Assembly: GCF_014652915.1 (NCBI RefSeq)
Contig: NZ_BMZS01000008.1
Span: 1-64,000, forward strand
Reading direction: 5' to 3'
Source: Thalassobaculum fulvum
GTDB lineage: Bacteria; Pseudomonadota; Alphaproteobacteria; Thalassobaculales; Thalassobaculaceae
Length of the DNA stretch: 64,000 nucleotides
The notes beneath the pieces are model-generated. The model was not told where the DNA came from and made no database searches. It was given only the letters and a program-made list of their open reading frames with translations. This document shows, piece after piece, positions 35,447-44,349 of this stretch; the first letter of the stretch is position 1; each line of letters opens with the position of its first letter. Position numbers and translations under genes: made by a program.

Positions 35447-36496
35447 CGGCACTCCCCCCCTTGCTGCGTGGGCCGGGAGCATCCCCGCCGGCGGACTTCG
35501 GCTTCAACCGCAGGGTTCCGGGCCGGGTCGGCTGGTCGCCACCGGCCCTGGTCGGCTGCTTTGCCCCGGACCGGGGAGCCGGCTTGCGCGACGGCGGCGG
35601 CGTGCCGGTGCGCTTCGGCTTGGCCCTGGCGTAGCCGCTGTCGTCGCCCTTCTCGAGGCCGAGCTGGTCCTTCAGCACCCGGCGCTTGACCTCCTCGACC
35701 CCGCCCGGCTCGATATCGCCGAGCTGGAACGGGCCGTAGGTGATCCGGATCAGCCGGCTGACGGTGAGCCCGAGGTGCTCCATGACCCGGCGGATCTCGC
35801 GGTTCTTGCCCTCGCGCAGGCCGACGGTCAGCCAGGAGTTGGTGCGCGACGCCTTGTCGATGGTCACCTCGATCGGCCCGTACTCGACGCCGTCGACCGT
35901 GACGCCCTTCCTGAGGTTCGCCAGCCTTGCCTCGTCGAGCGGGCCGAACACCCGGACCCGGTAGCGGCGCACCCAGCCGGTCGCCGGCAGTTCCAGATAA
36001 CGGGCCAGCGCGCCGTCGTTGGTCAGCAGCAGCAGGCCCTCGGAATCCAGGTCGAGGCGGCCGACCGTAACCACCCGCGGCAGGTCCTTCGGCAGCCTCT
36101 CGAACACCGTCGGCCGGCCCTCGGGGTCGCGGTTGCTGGTCACCAGCCCGGCCGGCTTGTGGTAGCGCCACAGCCGCGGCGGCTCGATGACCGGCAACGG
36201 CTTGTCGTCGACCAGGATGACGCTGGCGTCGTCGACGTTGACCGCCGGCGAGGTCAGCACCGTGCCGTCGACCTTGACCCGGCCGTCGGCGACCCAGCGC
36301 TCGGCGTCGCGGCGCGAGCACAGGCCGGCCCGTGCCAGGCGCTTGGCGATGCGCTCGGGGCCGCGGCTCTCCTCGAACAGCGGAGCGAGGTCGGTGGGCG
36401 TGCGGCGGGGCGCTTTGGATCGAGGGGCCATGGCGATGCGATGTACCGCGCGCCGCCCGGCGTGACAATCGCCGTGCGACGGCGTATGCCCGCGCC

Positions 36497-36949
36497 ATGG
36501 CTGGATCGGGTTACATGGCGCGGGCGCTGGCGGCGGCGCGCAAGGCGGCCGAGGCCGGCGAGGTGCCGGTCGGCGCGGTTGTGGTGCACGCCCCGACCGG
36601 CCGGGTGCTGGCCGAGGCCGGCAACCGGGTCGAGACCGACCGCGACCCGACCGCCCATGCCGAGATGCTGGCGATCCGGGCGGCGGCGCGCGCGATCGGC
36701 GCGCCGCGGCTGGTCGACTGCGACCTGTACGTCACGCTCGAGCCGTGCGCGATGTGCGCCCAGGCGATCGCCCACGCCCGCATCCGCCGGCTGGTGTTCG
36801 GCGCCTACGACCCCAAGGGCGGCGGCGTCGAGCACGGATCCCGGGTGTTCGAGCAGCCGACCTGCCACCACCGGCCCGAGGTCGTCGGCGGCGTCGAGGA
36901 GACCCAGGCCGGGGCGCTGCTCAGGGACTTCTTCGCCGAGCGGCGCTGA
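36497..36949 (+). CDS. tadA: tRNA-specific adenosine deaminase TadA
   Basis: A 150-residue zinc deaminase that makes inosine at position 34 of tRNA-Arg. The zinc and proton-shuttle residues are in PTAHAEMLAI and LEPCAMCAQAI, exactly the TadA pattern. ATG at 36497 is the family start. It diverges from the pseudouridine synthase gene across 65 bp, a frequent alphaproteobacterial arrangement. Confidence 0.94.
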   Translation: MAGSGYMARALAAARKAAEAGEVPVGAVVVHAPTGRVLAEAGNRVETDRDPTAHAEMLAIRAAARAIGAPRLVDCDLYVTLEPCAMCAQAIAHARIRRLVFGAYDPKGGGVEHGSRVFEQPTCHHRPEVVGGVEETQAGALLRDFFAERR

Positions 36950-36956
36950 GTGCGAC

Positions 36957-38144
36957 CTAGAGCCCCGGCGCGTTGCGGCCCGGGAAGCCGTGGTCGATCA
37001 GCACGTGGTCGCGCTCGATCTGGTCGATCGCGGTGCAGCCGAGATAGCCGAGGGTGCGGTCGATCTCGTCCTTCATCAGCCCGATCAGGTGCGCCACCCC
37101 GGCCTCGCCGCCGGCGGCGGCCGCGAACGCCGCGGGCCGGCCCATCAGCACGCCCTCGGCGCCGAGCGCCAGCGCCTTGACCACGTCGGTGCCGCGCCGG
37201 AAGCCGCTGTCGATCAGCACGTGCATTTTCCTGCCGACCGCGTCGACAACCTCGGGCAGCATCTCCAGCGGCGCCGCCGAACTCTCCAGGTTGCGCCCAC
37301 CGTGGTTCGACAGCACGACCCCGTCGCCGCCGCACTCCATGATCCGCACCGCCTCGTCCGGGCGCAGCACCCCTTTGACCAGCAGCTTGCCGTTCCAGAG
37401 TTTCCGCACCGCCCGCAGGTGGTCGTAGTCGAAGGCGTAGCGGCGGTTCTCGATGAAGTATTTGGTGGCCGACAGGCTGTCGACGACCTCCGGGGCGTAG
37501 GGCGTCAGGTTCGGCATGCTCGGCAGCCCGGCGCGAATCAGCACGTCCCACACCCAGCGCGGCCGGGCCAGCACCCGGGCGACGTTGCGCGGCGTGCGCT
37601 CCAGGGTCAGCGTGAAGCCATTGCGGCGGTCGCGCTCGCGCTTCGGGCCGACATGGGTGTCGGTGGTGACCATCAGGGCCTCGTAGCCCGCCGCCTGGGC
37701 GCGCCGCACGATGCCCTCGTTCACCCGGTCGTCCTTGAAGACGTAGAGCTGGTACCACAGCCGGGCGTCCGGCACGGCGGCGCGCAGGTCCTCGATCGAG
37801 ATGCCGGCGGCGGTGCTGAGGCAGTACGGGATGCCGGCGGCGGCGCAGGCCCGCGCCATCGCCAGCTCGGCGGCGGGCGCGAAGTTCGACAGCCCGCCCA
37901 TCGGCGCGATGGCGATCGGCGCGGCCGAGGGCTGGCCTAGCAGGGTGGTGGCCAGGCTGCGGCTCGATACGTCCGCCATGGTGCGCGGCCGGAACCGCAC
38001 CCGCTCGAACACCGCGCGATTGTTGCGCAGTGCGACCTCGTCCTCGGCGCCGCCGTCGATGAAGTCGAACACCGGTTTCGGCAGGTAGCGCGCCGCCGCC
38101 CGACGGAGGTCCTCGGCGTTGTGGATCTGCTTGAAGTTCGGCAT
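36957..38144 (-). CDS. Alpha-hydroxy-acid oxidizing protein (FMN-dependent)
   Basis: A 395-residue TIM-barrel flavoprotein of the lactate dehydrogenase/glycolate oxidase family (LldD-like), which oxidises an L-2-hydroxy acid. The N-terminus is typical (YLPKPVFDFIDGGAEDE). The catalytic His is in LSNHGGRNLESS, where Asn replaces the usual Gln after GGR. The FMN phosphate site is ALALGAEGVLMGRP. No membrane-binding loop is obvious. Its stop is 8 bp from the converging tadA stop. Substrate is unknown. Confidence 0.88.
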   Translation of the reverse strand: MPNFKQIHNAEDLRRAAARYLPKPVFDFIDGGAEDEVALRNNRAVFERVRFRPRTMADVSSRSLATTLLGQPSAAPIAIAPMGGLSNFAPAAELAMARACAAAGIPYCLSTAAGISIEDLRAAVPDARLWYQLYVFKDDRVNEGIVRRAQAAGYEALMVTTDTHVGPKRERDRRNGFTLTLERTPRNVARVLARPRWVWDVLIRAGLPSMPNLTPYAPEVVDSLSATKYFIENRRYAFDYDHLRAVRKLWNGKLLVKGVLRPDEAVRIMECGGDGVVLSNHGGRNLESSAAPLEMLPEVVDAVGRKMHVLIDSGFRRGTDVVKALALGAEGVLMGRPAAFAAAAGGEAGVAHLIGLMKDEIDRTLGYLGCTAIDQIERDHVLIDHGFPGRNAPGL

Positions 38145-38312
38145 GGCCGGGAGGGCTCCCGTTCAATTGGCGGAAGCGAGCCTAGCCGAGCACGCGACGG
38201 GCGGGGACCGGAATTTGTGCGTCGGACGGGGCGCAAGCGGCGGCGCGGAACGAACTGGCCTCACCGGCGGGAGCGGTCGGCCCTGCGGCCCATGCGTGGG
38301 CGCGCGACCGTC

Positions 38313-38359
38313 GCCCAGAGGGAGGCCGGCGCCCAGAGGGAGGCCGGGCTTCGGCCCGG
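38313..38359. repeat. 18-bp tandem duplication and hairpin in intergenic space
   Basis: GCCCAGAGGGAGGCCGGC at 38313-38330 is repeated at 38331-38348 with one change. The second copy runs into the stem CCGGGC-TTCG-GCCCGG at 38344-38359. It lies in the 254-bp space between the hydroxyacid oxidase start and the response-regulator stop, where no gene is seen. Confidence 0.6.
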
Positions 38360-38398
38360 GCCTCGCCCCCCGGGGATCCCTTGCCTTCCGGCCTCTCC

Positions 38399-39016
38399 TC
38401 AGGGTTCTTCCTGAGTGTCCAACGCCTCCTTCAGAAGGATGCCGTGACGGACCAGTTCGGCCAAGGTCTTGGCCCCCATCTTCTCGAACACCCAGGCACG
38501 ATAGGTCTCGACGGTGCGGATGCTGATCCCAAGTCGGGCGGATATCTCCTTGTTGGCGCAGCCGGCGACCACCAGCCACATCACCTCACGCTGACGAACC
38601 GAGAGGCTCGCGTAGCGCTGACGCAGATCCGTAAGCTCGGTCAACCGAACCACCGTGGCCTGTCCGACCTCGACGGCCTGGGCGACGGCGGAGAGCAAGC
38701 GCTCCTCCTCGAAGGGCTTCTCGATGAAGTCGAACGCCCCCTGCTTGAGTGCGCGGACCGCCAGTTCGACATCGCCATGCGCGGTCAGCAGGATCACCGG
38801 CCGCGGGTCGTGGGCTTCCTGCAGCGCCGCCACCAGGGCGAGCCCGTTCATCCCGGGCATGCGGAGGTCGCTGACGACGCATCCGCCAGCCGCCGGCGCC
38901 GACAGGAACTCGGCCGCGCTGGCATAGCGCTCCACGGCATAGCCTCTACTGGCAAGCAGCTGGCCCACCGCATCCAATACGCCGGGGTCGTCGTCAACCA
39001 GTGCTACCGTGCTCAT
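38399..39016 (-). CDS. Response regulator, FixJ/NarL type
   Basis: A 205-residue regulator with an N-terminal receiver (about 1-118) and a C-terminal LuxR-type helix-turn-helix (about 140-200). The acidic pocket is in VDDDPG, the phospho-Asp in VVSDLRMPGMNG, the conserved Thr in LLTAHGD and the Lys in IEKPFEEE. The DNA-binding helix is in NKEISARLGISIRTVETYR. Its start overlaps the end of the histidine kinase gene by 23 bp, so they form a kinase-regulator operon. Confidence 0.92.
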   Translation of the reverse strand: MSTVALVDDDPGVLDAVGQLLASRGYAVERYASAAEFLSAPAAGGCVVSDLRMPGMNGLALVAALQEAHDPRPVILLTAHGDVELAVRALKQGAFDFIEKPFEEERLLSAVAQAVEVGQATVVRLTELTDLRQRYASLSVRQREVMWLVVAGCANKEISARLGISIRTVETYRAWVFEKMGAKTLAELVRHGILLKEALDTQEEP

Positions 39017-40589
39017 CTGCCGTCGTTCCGGTTTGGGCGATCCTAAGCTTCACAGTCGTTCCTCCGGCATCGCTCGCGATCGACAGCGACCCGCCGTGCA
39101 CTTCCGCCACGGATCGCGCGATCGACAGGCCGATGCCGGTACCCTTGGCCTTTGTGGTGACCAGGGGGGTCACCCCATAGTCAAGCATTTCCGGTGCGAA
39201 TCCCGGACCGGAATCGGTGACCGTGAACTCGACGGACTGCCCGTCGCTCGCCACGTCGATGGAAACGGTACCGGGCGACCCGGTCGTCTCGATCGCATCG
39301 ATGGCGTTGTCGAGGATGTTGTAGAGGGCCTGCTCCACCTGGACCGGGTCGCACACCACGGTCCTGACGTCCGGAGCCACACCGACCACGAACTGCACGC
39401 TGCCGAGCCGGTCGACCAGCAGCTCGCGCACGTTCTCCAGCAGTTCCTCCGCGCGCACCGGCTGGGGGCGGACGGCCTCCTGGCGCACGACGTCCCGGGT
39501 CGCGCGGATGATGGCGCTCGCGCGGTCGCACTCGGAGCGGATCCGAACGACGGTCGCGACGGCGTCGTCGACCTTGCCGGCCTGCAGCGCCTCGCGGGCG
39601 ATGCCGGCGTAGGTCCTGATCGAGGTGATCGGCTGGTTGATCTGGTGCGCGATCGATGTCGCGATCTCGCCCATCGACCGCAGGCGCAGCGCCCGTCCGA
39701 GCGCCACCTGCTGCTGACGCAGCCGCAGGGACGCGGCGCGCTGCTGATCGATGAGGCTGCCGAAGACCAGGCCGGTCGCCGCCAGGGAGACCATCAGCAT
39801 CTGGAAGGAGACGAGGTCGGCGAGCGCGTCCTGGCGCAGGGAGACCGCAACCACCAGGCCGACCTGGATCAGGCACAGCGCCGCCGCCGCTCCGGCGACG
39901 CCGCCGCGGAAGGAGAACCACAGCAACGGCACGAACAGCAGGTAGAAGAGCTGGAACTCGCGGGCATGCGGCAGCGCGAAGATCGCACCGAACGCCAGCA
40001 CCATCGTCGCGACCTGCGGGATCATCTCCCAGCCGGGAGCCGGCATCCGCCTGTGCCACAGCAGGAGCAGCGCCGGGGTGACGATGAGCATGCCGATCAG
40101 ATCGCCGACGAAGAAGCGCAGAAACGCATCGGGGATCTCCGCGGGCTGCAGGATGCCGGCCAGGATCAGCACCGCGTCGTAGCTGAACGCCGCCATCGCG
40201 CTGGCGCCGAACGCCGCCGCCATGAGCAGCAACGTGTGACGCGGCGTCAGGAGACGGCTGTCGAACGCCACGCTGCGCCGCGCCAGGAGCCCCACGACCA
40301 GGTAGCTGCCGCCGAACAGCACCCCCTCCACGAGATGCACCGAGGCCGGCACCATGCCGCCGCGCACCAGGATCCCGGCCAGCACCGGAGCCACCAGGAC
40401 GACCGGTGCGCTCGGGAGCCCGCGCAGCATCACCAGGGCGACCGCCAGTCCGGCCGACGGGTTCCAGGGCGTGATCGCCAGCCCGCGATAGGAGTCGATG
40501 AAGCTGACATAGTCGAGCGCCACGTACGCCGCGATCCACAGCGGCCAGGCGATGGCCATTCGCACGAAATCCCGGTCCCACTTCAGCAA
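38994..40589 (-). CDS. Sensor histidine kinase with MASE1 membrane domain
   Basis: A roughly 531-residue membrane kinase. A MASE1-type polytopic sensor fills about 1-270 (WNPSAGLAVALVML near 40 is its hallmark). A HisKA domain holds SIAHQINQPI with the phospho-His. The ATPase domain has the N box LYNILDNAID, DSGPGFAPE and GTGIGLSIAR. The signal sensed by MASE1 is unknown. I chose TTG at 40589 with GGGGGGA 5 nt upstream; a GTG at 40673 and an ATG at 40559 are alternatives. It diverges from the mrp operon. Confidence 0.87.
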   Translation of the reverse strand: MLKWDRDFVRMAIAWPLWIAAYVALDYVSFIDSYRGLAITPWNPSAGLAVALVMLRGLPSAPVVLVAPVLAGILVRGGMVPASVHLVEGVLFGGSYLVVGLLARRSVAFDSRLLTPRHTLLLMAAAFGASAMAAFSYDAVLILAGILQPAEIPDAFLRFFVGDLIGMLIVTPALLLLWHRRMPAPGWEMIPQVATMVLAFGAIFALPHAREFQLFYLLFVPLLWFSFRGGVAGAAAALCLIQVGLVVAVSLRQDALADLVSFQMLMVSLAATGLVFGSLIDQQRAASLRLRQQQVALGRALRLRSMGEIATSIAHQINQPITSIRTYAGIAREALQAGKVDDAVATVVRIRSECDRASAIIRATRDVVRQEAVRPQPVRAEELLENVRELLVDRLGSVQFVVGVAPDVRTVVCDPVQVEQALYNILDNAIDAIETTGSPGTVSIDVASDGQSVEFTVTDSGPGFAPEMLDYGVTPLVTTKAKGTGIGLSIARSVAEVHGGSLSIASDAGGTTVKLRIAQTGTTADEHGSTG

Positions 40590-41083
40590 CTCGTTCCCCC
40601 CGCATATCGGACGATCCCGAAGGTAATTCACTATCGGGTTTCTACGGAGGGGGTAGCCCCGTCGTTTCCCCACCGAGGCCCGTCTACGTGGGTGGCCGCC
40701 ACAGCTTGTCCGCCACCGTCTTCGAACTGACTTTGAAGGTTGATCGCAAGCCAGGCGGTCGTCACGACATGACCGGCGGATGATCTGGAATGGTGGATCA
40801 AGCGAGATACGCGTCAGATGCCCCCCGGTATCGGGACAGATCGGCCGGGACTGGTGCCGGCGTTGCGGACCAAGACAGACAGGCTGACGAGGAATCCCCT
40901 GTTGTTCTTACGCTCATCGATCGACTGGAACGAAACTGGACATTCCCGGCGGCCCTCGTACTGGGCGCCATCTTTCTGATCTCGGCACTCCAATAGATCC
41001 GAGACCGCGCCGGCGGCCGGCAGCGGTGCAGGGTCGGGGTGCCCGGGTGAGTGTGGATTTCCACAGGGCGAGCAGCAAAACGC
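40590..41083. other. Long intergenic region between kinase and mrp operon
   Basis: This 494-bp divergent space separates the kinase and mrpA starts. It is less GC-rich in parts (about 40610-40640 and 40720-40760) and probably holds both promoters. Apart from one doubtful small reading frame no gene is seen, and I could not assign promoter boxes with confidence. Confidence 0.5.
40790..40996 (+). CDS. Possible small membrane protein upstream of mrp
   Basis: A 68-residue frame with a polar, charged first half and a C-terminal hydrophobic helix (FPAALVLGAIFLISALQ) right at the stop, as in tail-anchored small proteins. There is no good ribosome site before the ATG, and no family is recognised. 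It sits on the mrp strand 87 bp before mrpA. It may be a real small gene or chance in an intergenic region. Confidence 0.28.
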   Translation: MVDQARYASDAPRYRDRSAGTGAGVADQDRQADEESPVVLTLIDRLERNWTFPAALVLGAIFLISALQ

Positions 41084-43948
41084 ATGTATGTGCCACTGGT
41101 CGTGTTGATCCCGACGCTCGGGGCGATTGCCCCGGCGCTCGCCGGCCGACTGGGCCGGGCAGGCTGCGCGGCCGTTGCCGCGGCGGTCAGCCTTTCCGCC
41201 CTGGCGGTGCTGCTGTCGCTGGCACCGGCGGTGCTGCGCGGCGAGCCCGTCGCTTTGCATCTGCCCTGGATCCCCGGGCTCGGGCTCGCCTTCTCGTTCT
41301 TTGTCGACGGCCTCGGCCTGTTCTTCGCCGGGTTGATCCTGGCGATGGGCCTGCTGGTCATCGTCTACGCACGGTACTACCTCGCTCCGGCCGACCCGCC
41401 CGGCCGGTTCTTCGCCTCCCTGCTGCTGTTCCAGGGCGCGATGCTCGGCATCGTGCTGAGCGACAACATCATCCTGATGCTGGTGTTCTGGGAACTGACG
41501 AGCCTGTCGTCGTTCCTGCTGATCGGCTACTGGAGCCACCTCGCGGAGTCCCGGCAAGGCGCGCGGATGGCGCTCGCGATCACCGGCGGGGGCGGCCTCG
41601 CCCTGTTCGCCGGTGCCCTGCTGCTCGGCGACATCGCCGGCAGCTACGAGCTCAGCACGATCATCCGGCGCGCCGAGGTCGTGCAGGCCTCGCCGCTGTT
41701 CGGCCCGACCCTGGCGCTGATCCTGCTCGGCGCGTTCACCAAGTCGGCGCAGTTCCCGTTCCACTTCTGGCTGCCGCACGCCATGGCGGCGCCGACACCG
41801 GTTTCCGCCTACCTGCATTCCGCGACCATGGTGAAGGCCGGGATCTTCCTGCTGGCCCGGCTCTGGCCGGTGTTCGGCGCGACCGAGGCGTGGTTCCTGA
41901 CGGTCGCCCCGATCGGCCTCGCCACCATGGTCATCGGCGCCTGGATCGCGATCTTCAAGGACGACCTCAAGGCCGTTCTGGCGTACTCGACGGTCAGCCA
42001 TCTCGGGCTGATCACCATGCTGCTCGGCCTCGGCACCAAGATGGCCGCCGTGGCCGCCGTGCTCCACATCCTCAACCACGCCCTGTTCAAGGCCGCCCTG
42101 TTCATGAGCGCCGGCATCGTCGATCACGAGACCGGCACCCGCAGCATGGCGCGGCTCGGCGGCCTGCGGCGCGCAATGCCGATCACCGCCGCTCTGGCGC
42201 TCACCGCCACGGCGGCGATGGCCGGGGTGCCGCTGCTGAACGGCTTCGTCTCCAAGGAGATGATGCTGGAGTCGGCGTGGCACGCCACCTATGCCGGCCA
42301 GCCCTGGCTGTTCCCGCTGCTGGCCACCGCCGGCGCCCTGTTCTCCGTCGCCTACTCGGCCCGGCTCGCCGCGGTCGTGTTCTTCGGCAAAGAGACCCAT
42401 CCGACCGGATCGCACCCCCATGACCCGCCCGCCGGCATGTGGGCGCCGGTCGCCGTGCTGGTGGCGCCGGTCATCGCCATCGGACTGCTGCCGGGGTTGG
42501 CGCAGCCGCTGGTGGAGGTGGTGGCCGCGGCGGTGGTCGGGAGCGCCCTGCCGGAGTTCCAGCTGGCGCTCTGGCACGGGCTCACCCCGGCCCTCGGAAT
42601 GAGCCTGGCGGCGATGGCCGGCGGCCTCGCCATGCTGCTGGTCTTCGCACCGATCGAGCGCATCCGCGACGCGCTGCCGCGGCCCGATGCAAAGGCGATG
42701 TACGAGGCTGCCGTGCGCGGCGGCGCGGCGGCCGCGCACGCTGTGGTGCGCGCGCTGCACACCGAGGATCTGACCCGCTACGCCCTGGTCATTGTGCTCG
42801 CCACCGTCGGCATCGGCACGTTCGGCTTCGTCACGGGCTCGCACGCGCCCGGCACGCGCGCCACCCTCGAGGCCAGCCTTCCCGCGGTCGTCGGCTGGGG
42901 GGCCCTCGCGGTCGCCTGCGTCATCGCCGTGCTCCGCCACCAGGACCGGCTGCTGCTGCTCCTGGTCACCGCCGTCGTCGGCCTCATGGTCTCGCTCGCC
43001 TTCCTGCATTTCTCGGCCCCGGACCTGGCGCTGACCCAGATCTCCGTGGAGGTGGTGGCGACGATCCTGATGCTGCTGGCCCTGAACCTGCTGCCGAAGA
43101 CGTCGCCGCGCGAGACGGCCAGGCCTCTGCGCTTCGCGCAGGCGGCCCTCGCCGGGGCATCCGGCCTGGGGGCCGGGCTGCTCGCCTTCGCGGTGCTGAC
43201 GCGCGACTACCTGCCGATCTCCGGCTACCACATCGCGCAGGCCAAGCCGGGGGGCGGCGGGACCAACGTCGTCAACGTCATCCTGGTCGACTTCCGCGGC
43301 TACGACACGTTCGGGGAGATCATCGTGCTCGGCATCGCGGCCCTGGTGATCTTCGCGCTGCTGGAGTTGAGCGCCCGGGCACGCCAGGCGGCGGGCCGGG
43401 CGGCGCGCGCGCCCGCCTTCCGGACCGGTGACGCCCATCCGATCATGCTGGTCGTCACCACCCGGCTGCTCCTGCCGTTGGCCCTGACGGCCGGGGTCTA
43501 CATCTTCCTGCGTGGCCACAACCTGCCGGGCGGCGGCTTCATCGCCGGCATCATGGTCGGCATCGCCTTCATCATGCAGTACATCGCCAGCGGGTATTCC
43601 TGGGCCGACGAACGCTTCCGCTTCGACCCGCAACGCATGATCGGGGCCGGGGTGCTGCTGGCCGGACTGACCGGGATCGGTTCCTGGGCCTTCGGCTATC
43701 CCTTCCTGACCAGCACGCACGGGCACATCGACATCCCGCTGATCGGCGACGTCGAACTCGCATCGGTCATCCTCTTCGATCTCGGCGTGTTCCTGGTGGT
43801 CGTCGGGACGGTGCTGCTGGCGCTCGCCACGATCGCCGCCGTCGAGAGCATTGGCGACCAGAAGCCGGCTGACGCCCGCACCCCGGCCGACGAACCCAAG
43901 CCGAGCCCCGCAAGCCGGGTCCGGATCGAGCAGGAGGAGCACGTCTGA
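41084..43948 (+). CDS. mrpA: Monovalent cation/H+ antiporter subunit A (MrpA with MrpB domain)
   Basis: A 954-residue polytopic protein, the largest subunit of the Mrp Na+/K+-proton antiporter, related to NuoL. The complex I-like core includes TKSAQFPFHFWLPHAMAAPT and HSATMVKAGIFLLARL near residues 225-265. The C-terminal part has the MrpB-like segment LRGHNLPGGGFIAGI, the fused A/B form known as PhaAB in rhizobia. This explains why no separate mrpB follows. ATG at 41084 is favoured; GTG at 41051 is possible. First gene of the six-gene operon. Confidence 0.93.
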   Translation: MYVPLVVLIPTLGAIAPALAGRLGRAGCAAVAAAVSLSALAVLLSLAPAVLRGEPVALHLPWIPGLGLAFSFFVDGLGLFFAGLILAMGLLVIVYARYYLAPADPPGRFFASLLLFQGAMLGIVLSDNIILMLVFWELTSLSSFLLIGYWSHLAESRQGARMALAITGGGGLALFAGALLLGDIAGSYELSTIIRRAEVVQASPLFGPTLALILLGAFTKSAQFPFHFWLPHAMAAPTPVSAYLHSATMVKAGIFLLARLWPVFGATEAWFLTVAPIGLATMVIGAWIAIFKDDLKAVLAYSTVSHLGLITMLLGLGTKMAAVAAVLHILNHALFKAALFMSAGIVDHETGTRSMARLGGLRRAMPITAALALTATAAMAGVPLLNGFVSKEMMLESAWHATYAGQPWLFPLLATAGALFSVAYSARLAAVVFFGKETHPTGSHPHDPPAGMWAPVAVLVAPVIAIGLLPGLAQPLVEVVAAAVVGSALPEFQLALWHGLTPALGMSLAAMAGGLAMLLVFAPIERIRDALPRPDAKAMYEAAVRGGAAAAHAVVRALHTEDLTRYALVIVLATVGIGTFGFVTGSHAPGTRATLEASLPAVVGWGALAVACVIAVLRHQDRLLLLLVTAVVGLMVSLAFLHFSAPDLALTQISVEVVATILMLLALNLLPKTSPRETARPLRFAQAALAGASGLGAGLLAFAVLTRDYLPISGYHIAQAKPGGGGTNVVNVILVDFRGYDTFGEIIVLGIAALVIFALLELSARARQAAGRAARAPAFRTGDAHPIMLVVTTRLLLPLALTAGVYIFLRGHNLPGGGFIAGIMVGIAFIMQYIASGYSWADERFRFDPQRMIGAGVLLAGLTGIGSWAFGYPFLTSTHGHIDIPLIGDVELASVILFDLGVFLVVVGTVLLALATIAAVESIGDQKPADARTPADEPKPSPASRVRIEQEEHV

Positions 43949-44349
43949 TGGAGTCGCTCGTCGCCTCCGGGATCGGCATTCTTACCGGCGCGGGGGTCTA
44001 CCTGCTGCTGCGGCGGCGCACGTTGCCGGTGATCGTCGGCCTGACGCTGCTGTCCTACGGCGTCAACCTGTTCCTGTTCGCCATGGGCCGGCTCACGCTC
44101 GACCGCCCGCCGATCCTCGGCGACGGCGTCGCGGCCTACACCGACCCGCTGCCGCAGGCACTGGTCCTGACCGCGATCGTCATCTCCTTCGGCATGACCG
44201 CCCTCGTGGTGGTCCTGGCCCTGCGCGGCTACCTCGACACCGGAACCGACGATGTCGCCATCCGGCAGTCCGACATGGTGCGCGACTTCGGGCCGCAGAA
44301 CCTCGGCCACCACCCGCTCGATCCGCAGGCGCGGAGGGACGCATGGTGA
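43948..44349 (+). CDS. mrpC: Na+/H+ antiporter subunit C
   Basis: A 133-residue NuoK-like subunit of the Mrp antiporter with three membrane helices. TLPVIVGLTLLSYGVNLFLF and the DPLPQALVLTAIVI segment with its conserved Pro-Gln-Ala are typical. Its ATG overlaps the mrpA stop, and its stop overlaps the mrpD start by 7 bp, so the operon is tightly coupled. Confidence 0.94.
   Translation: MESLVASGIGILTGAGVYLLLRRRTLPVIVGLTLLSYGVNLFLFAMGRLTLDRPPILGDGVAAYTDPLPQALVLTAIVISFGMTALVVVLALRGYLDTGTDDVAIRQSDMVRDFGPQNLGHHPLDPQARRDAW

Noticed and set aside
38344-38359. Terminator for the response-regulator gene
   Set aside because: The stem is only 6 bp with no T tract on the minus strand; kept only as part of a repeat feature.
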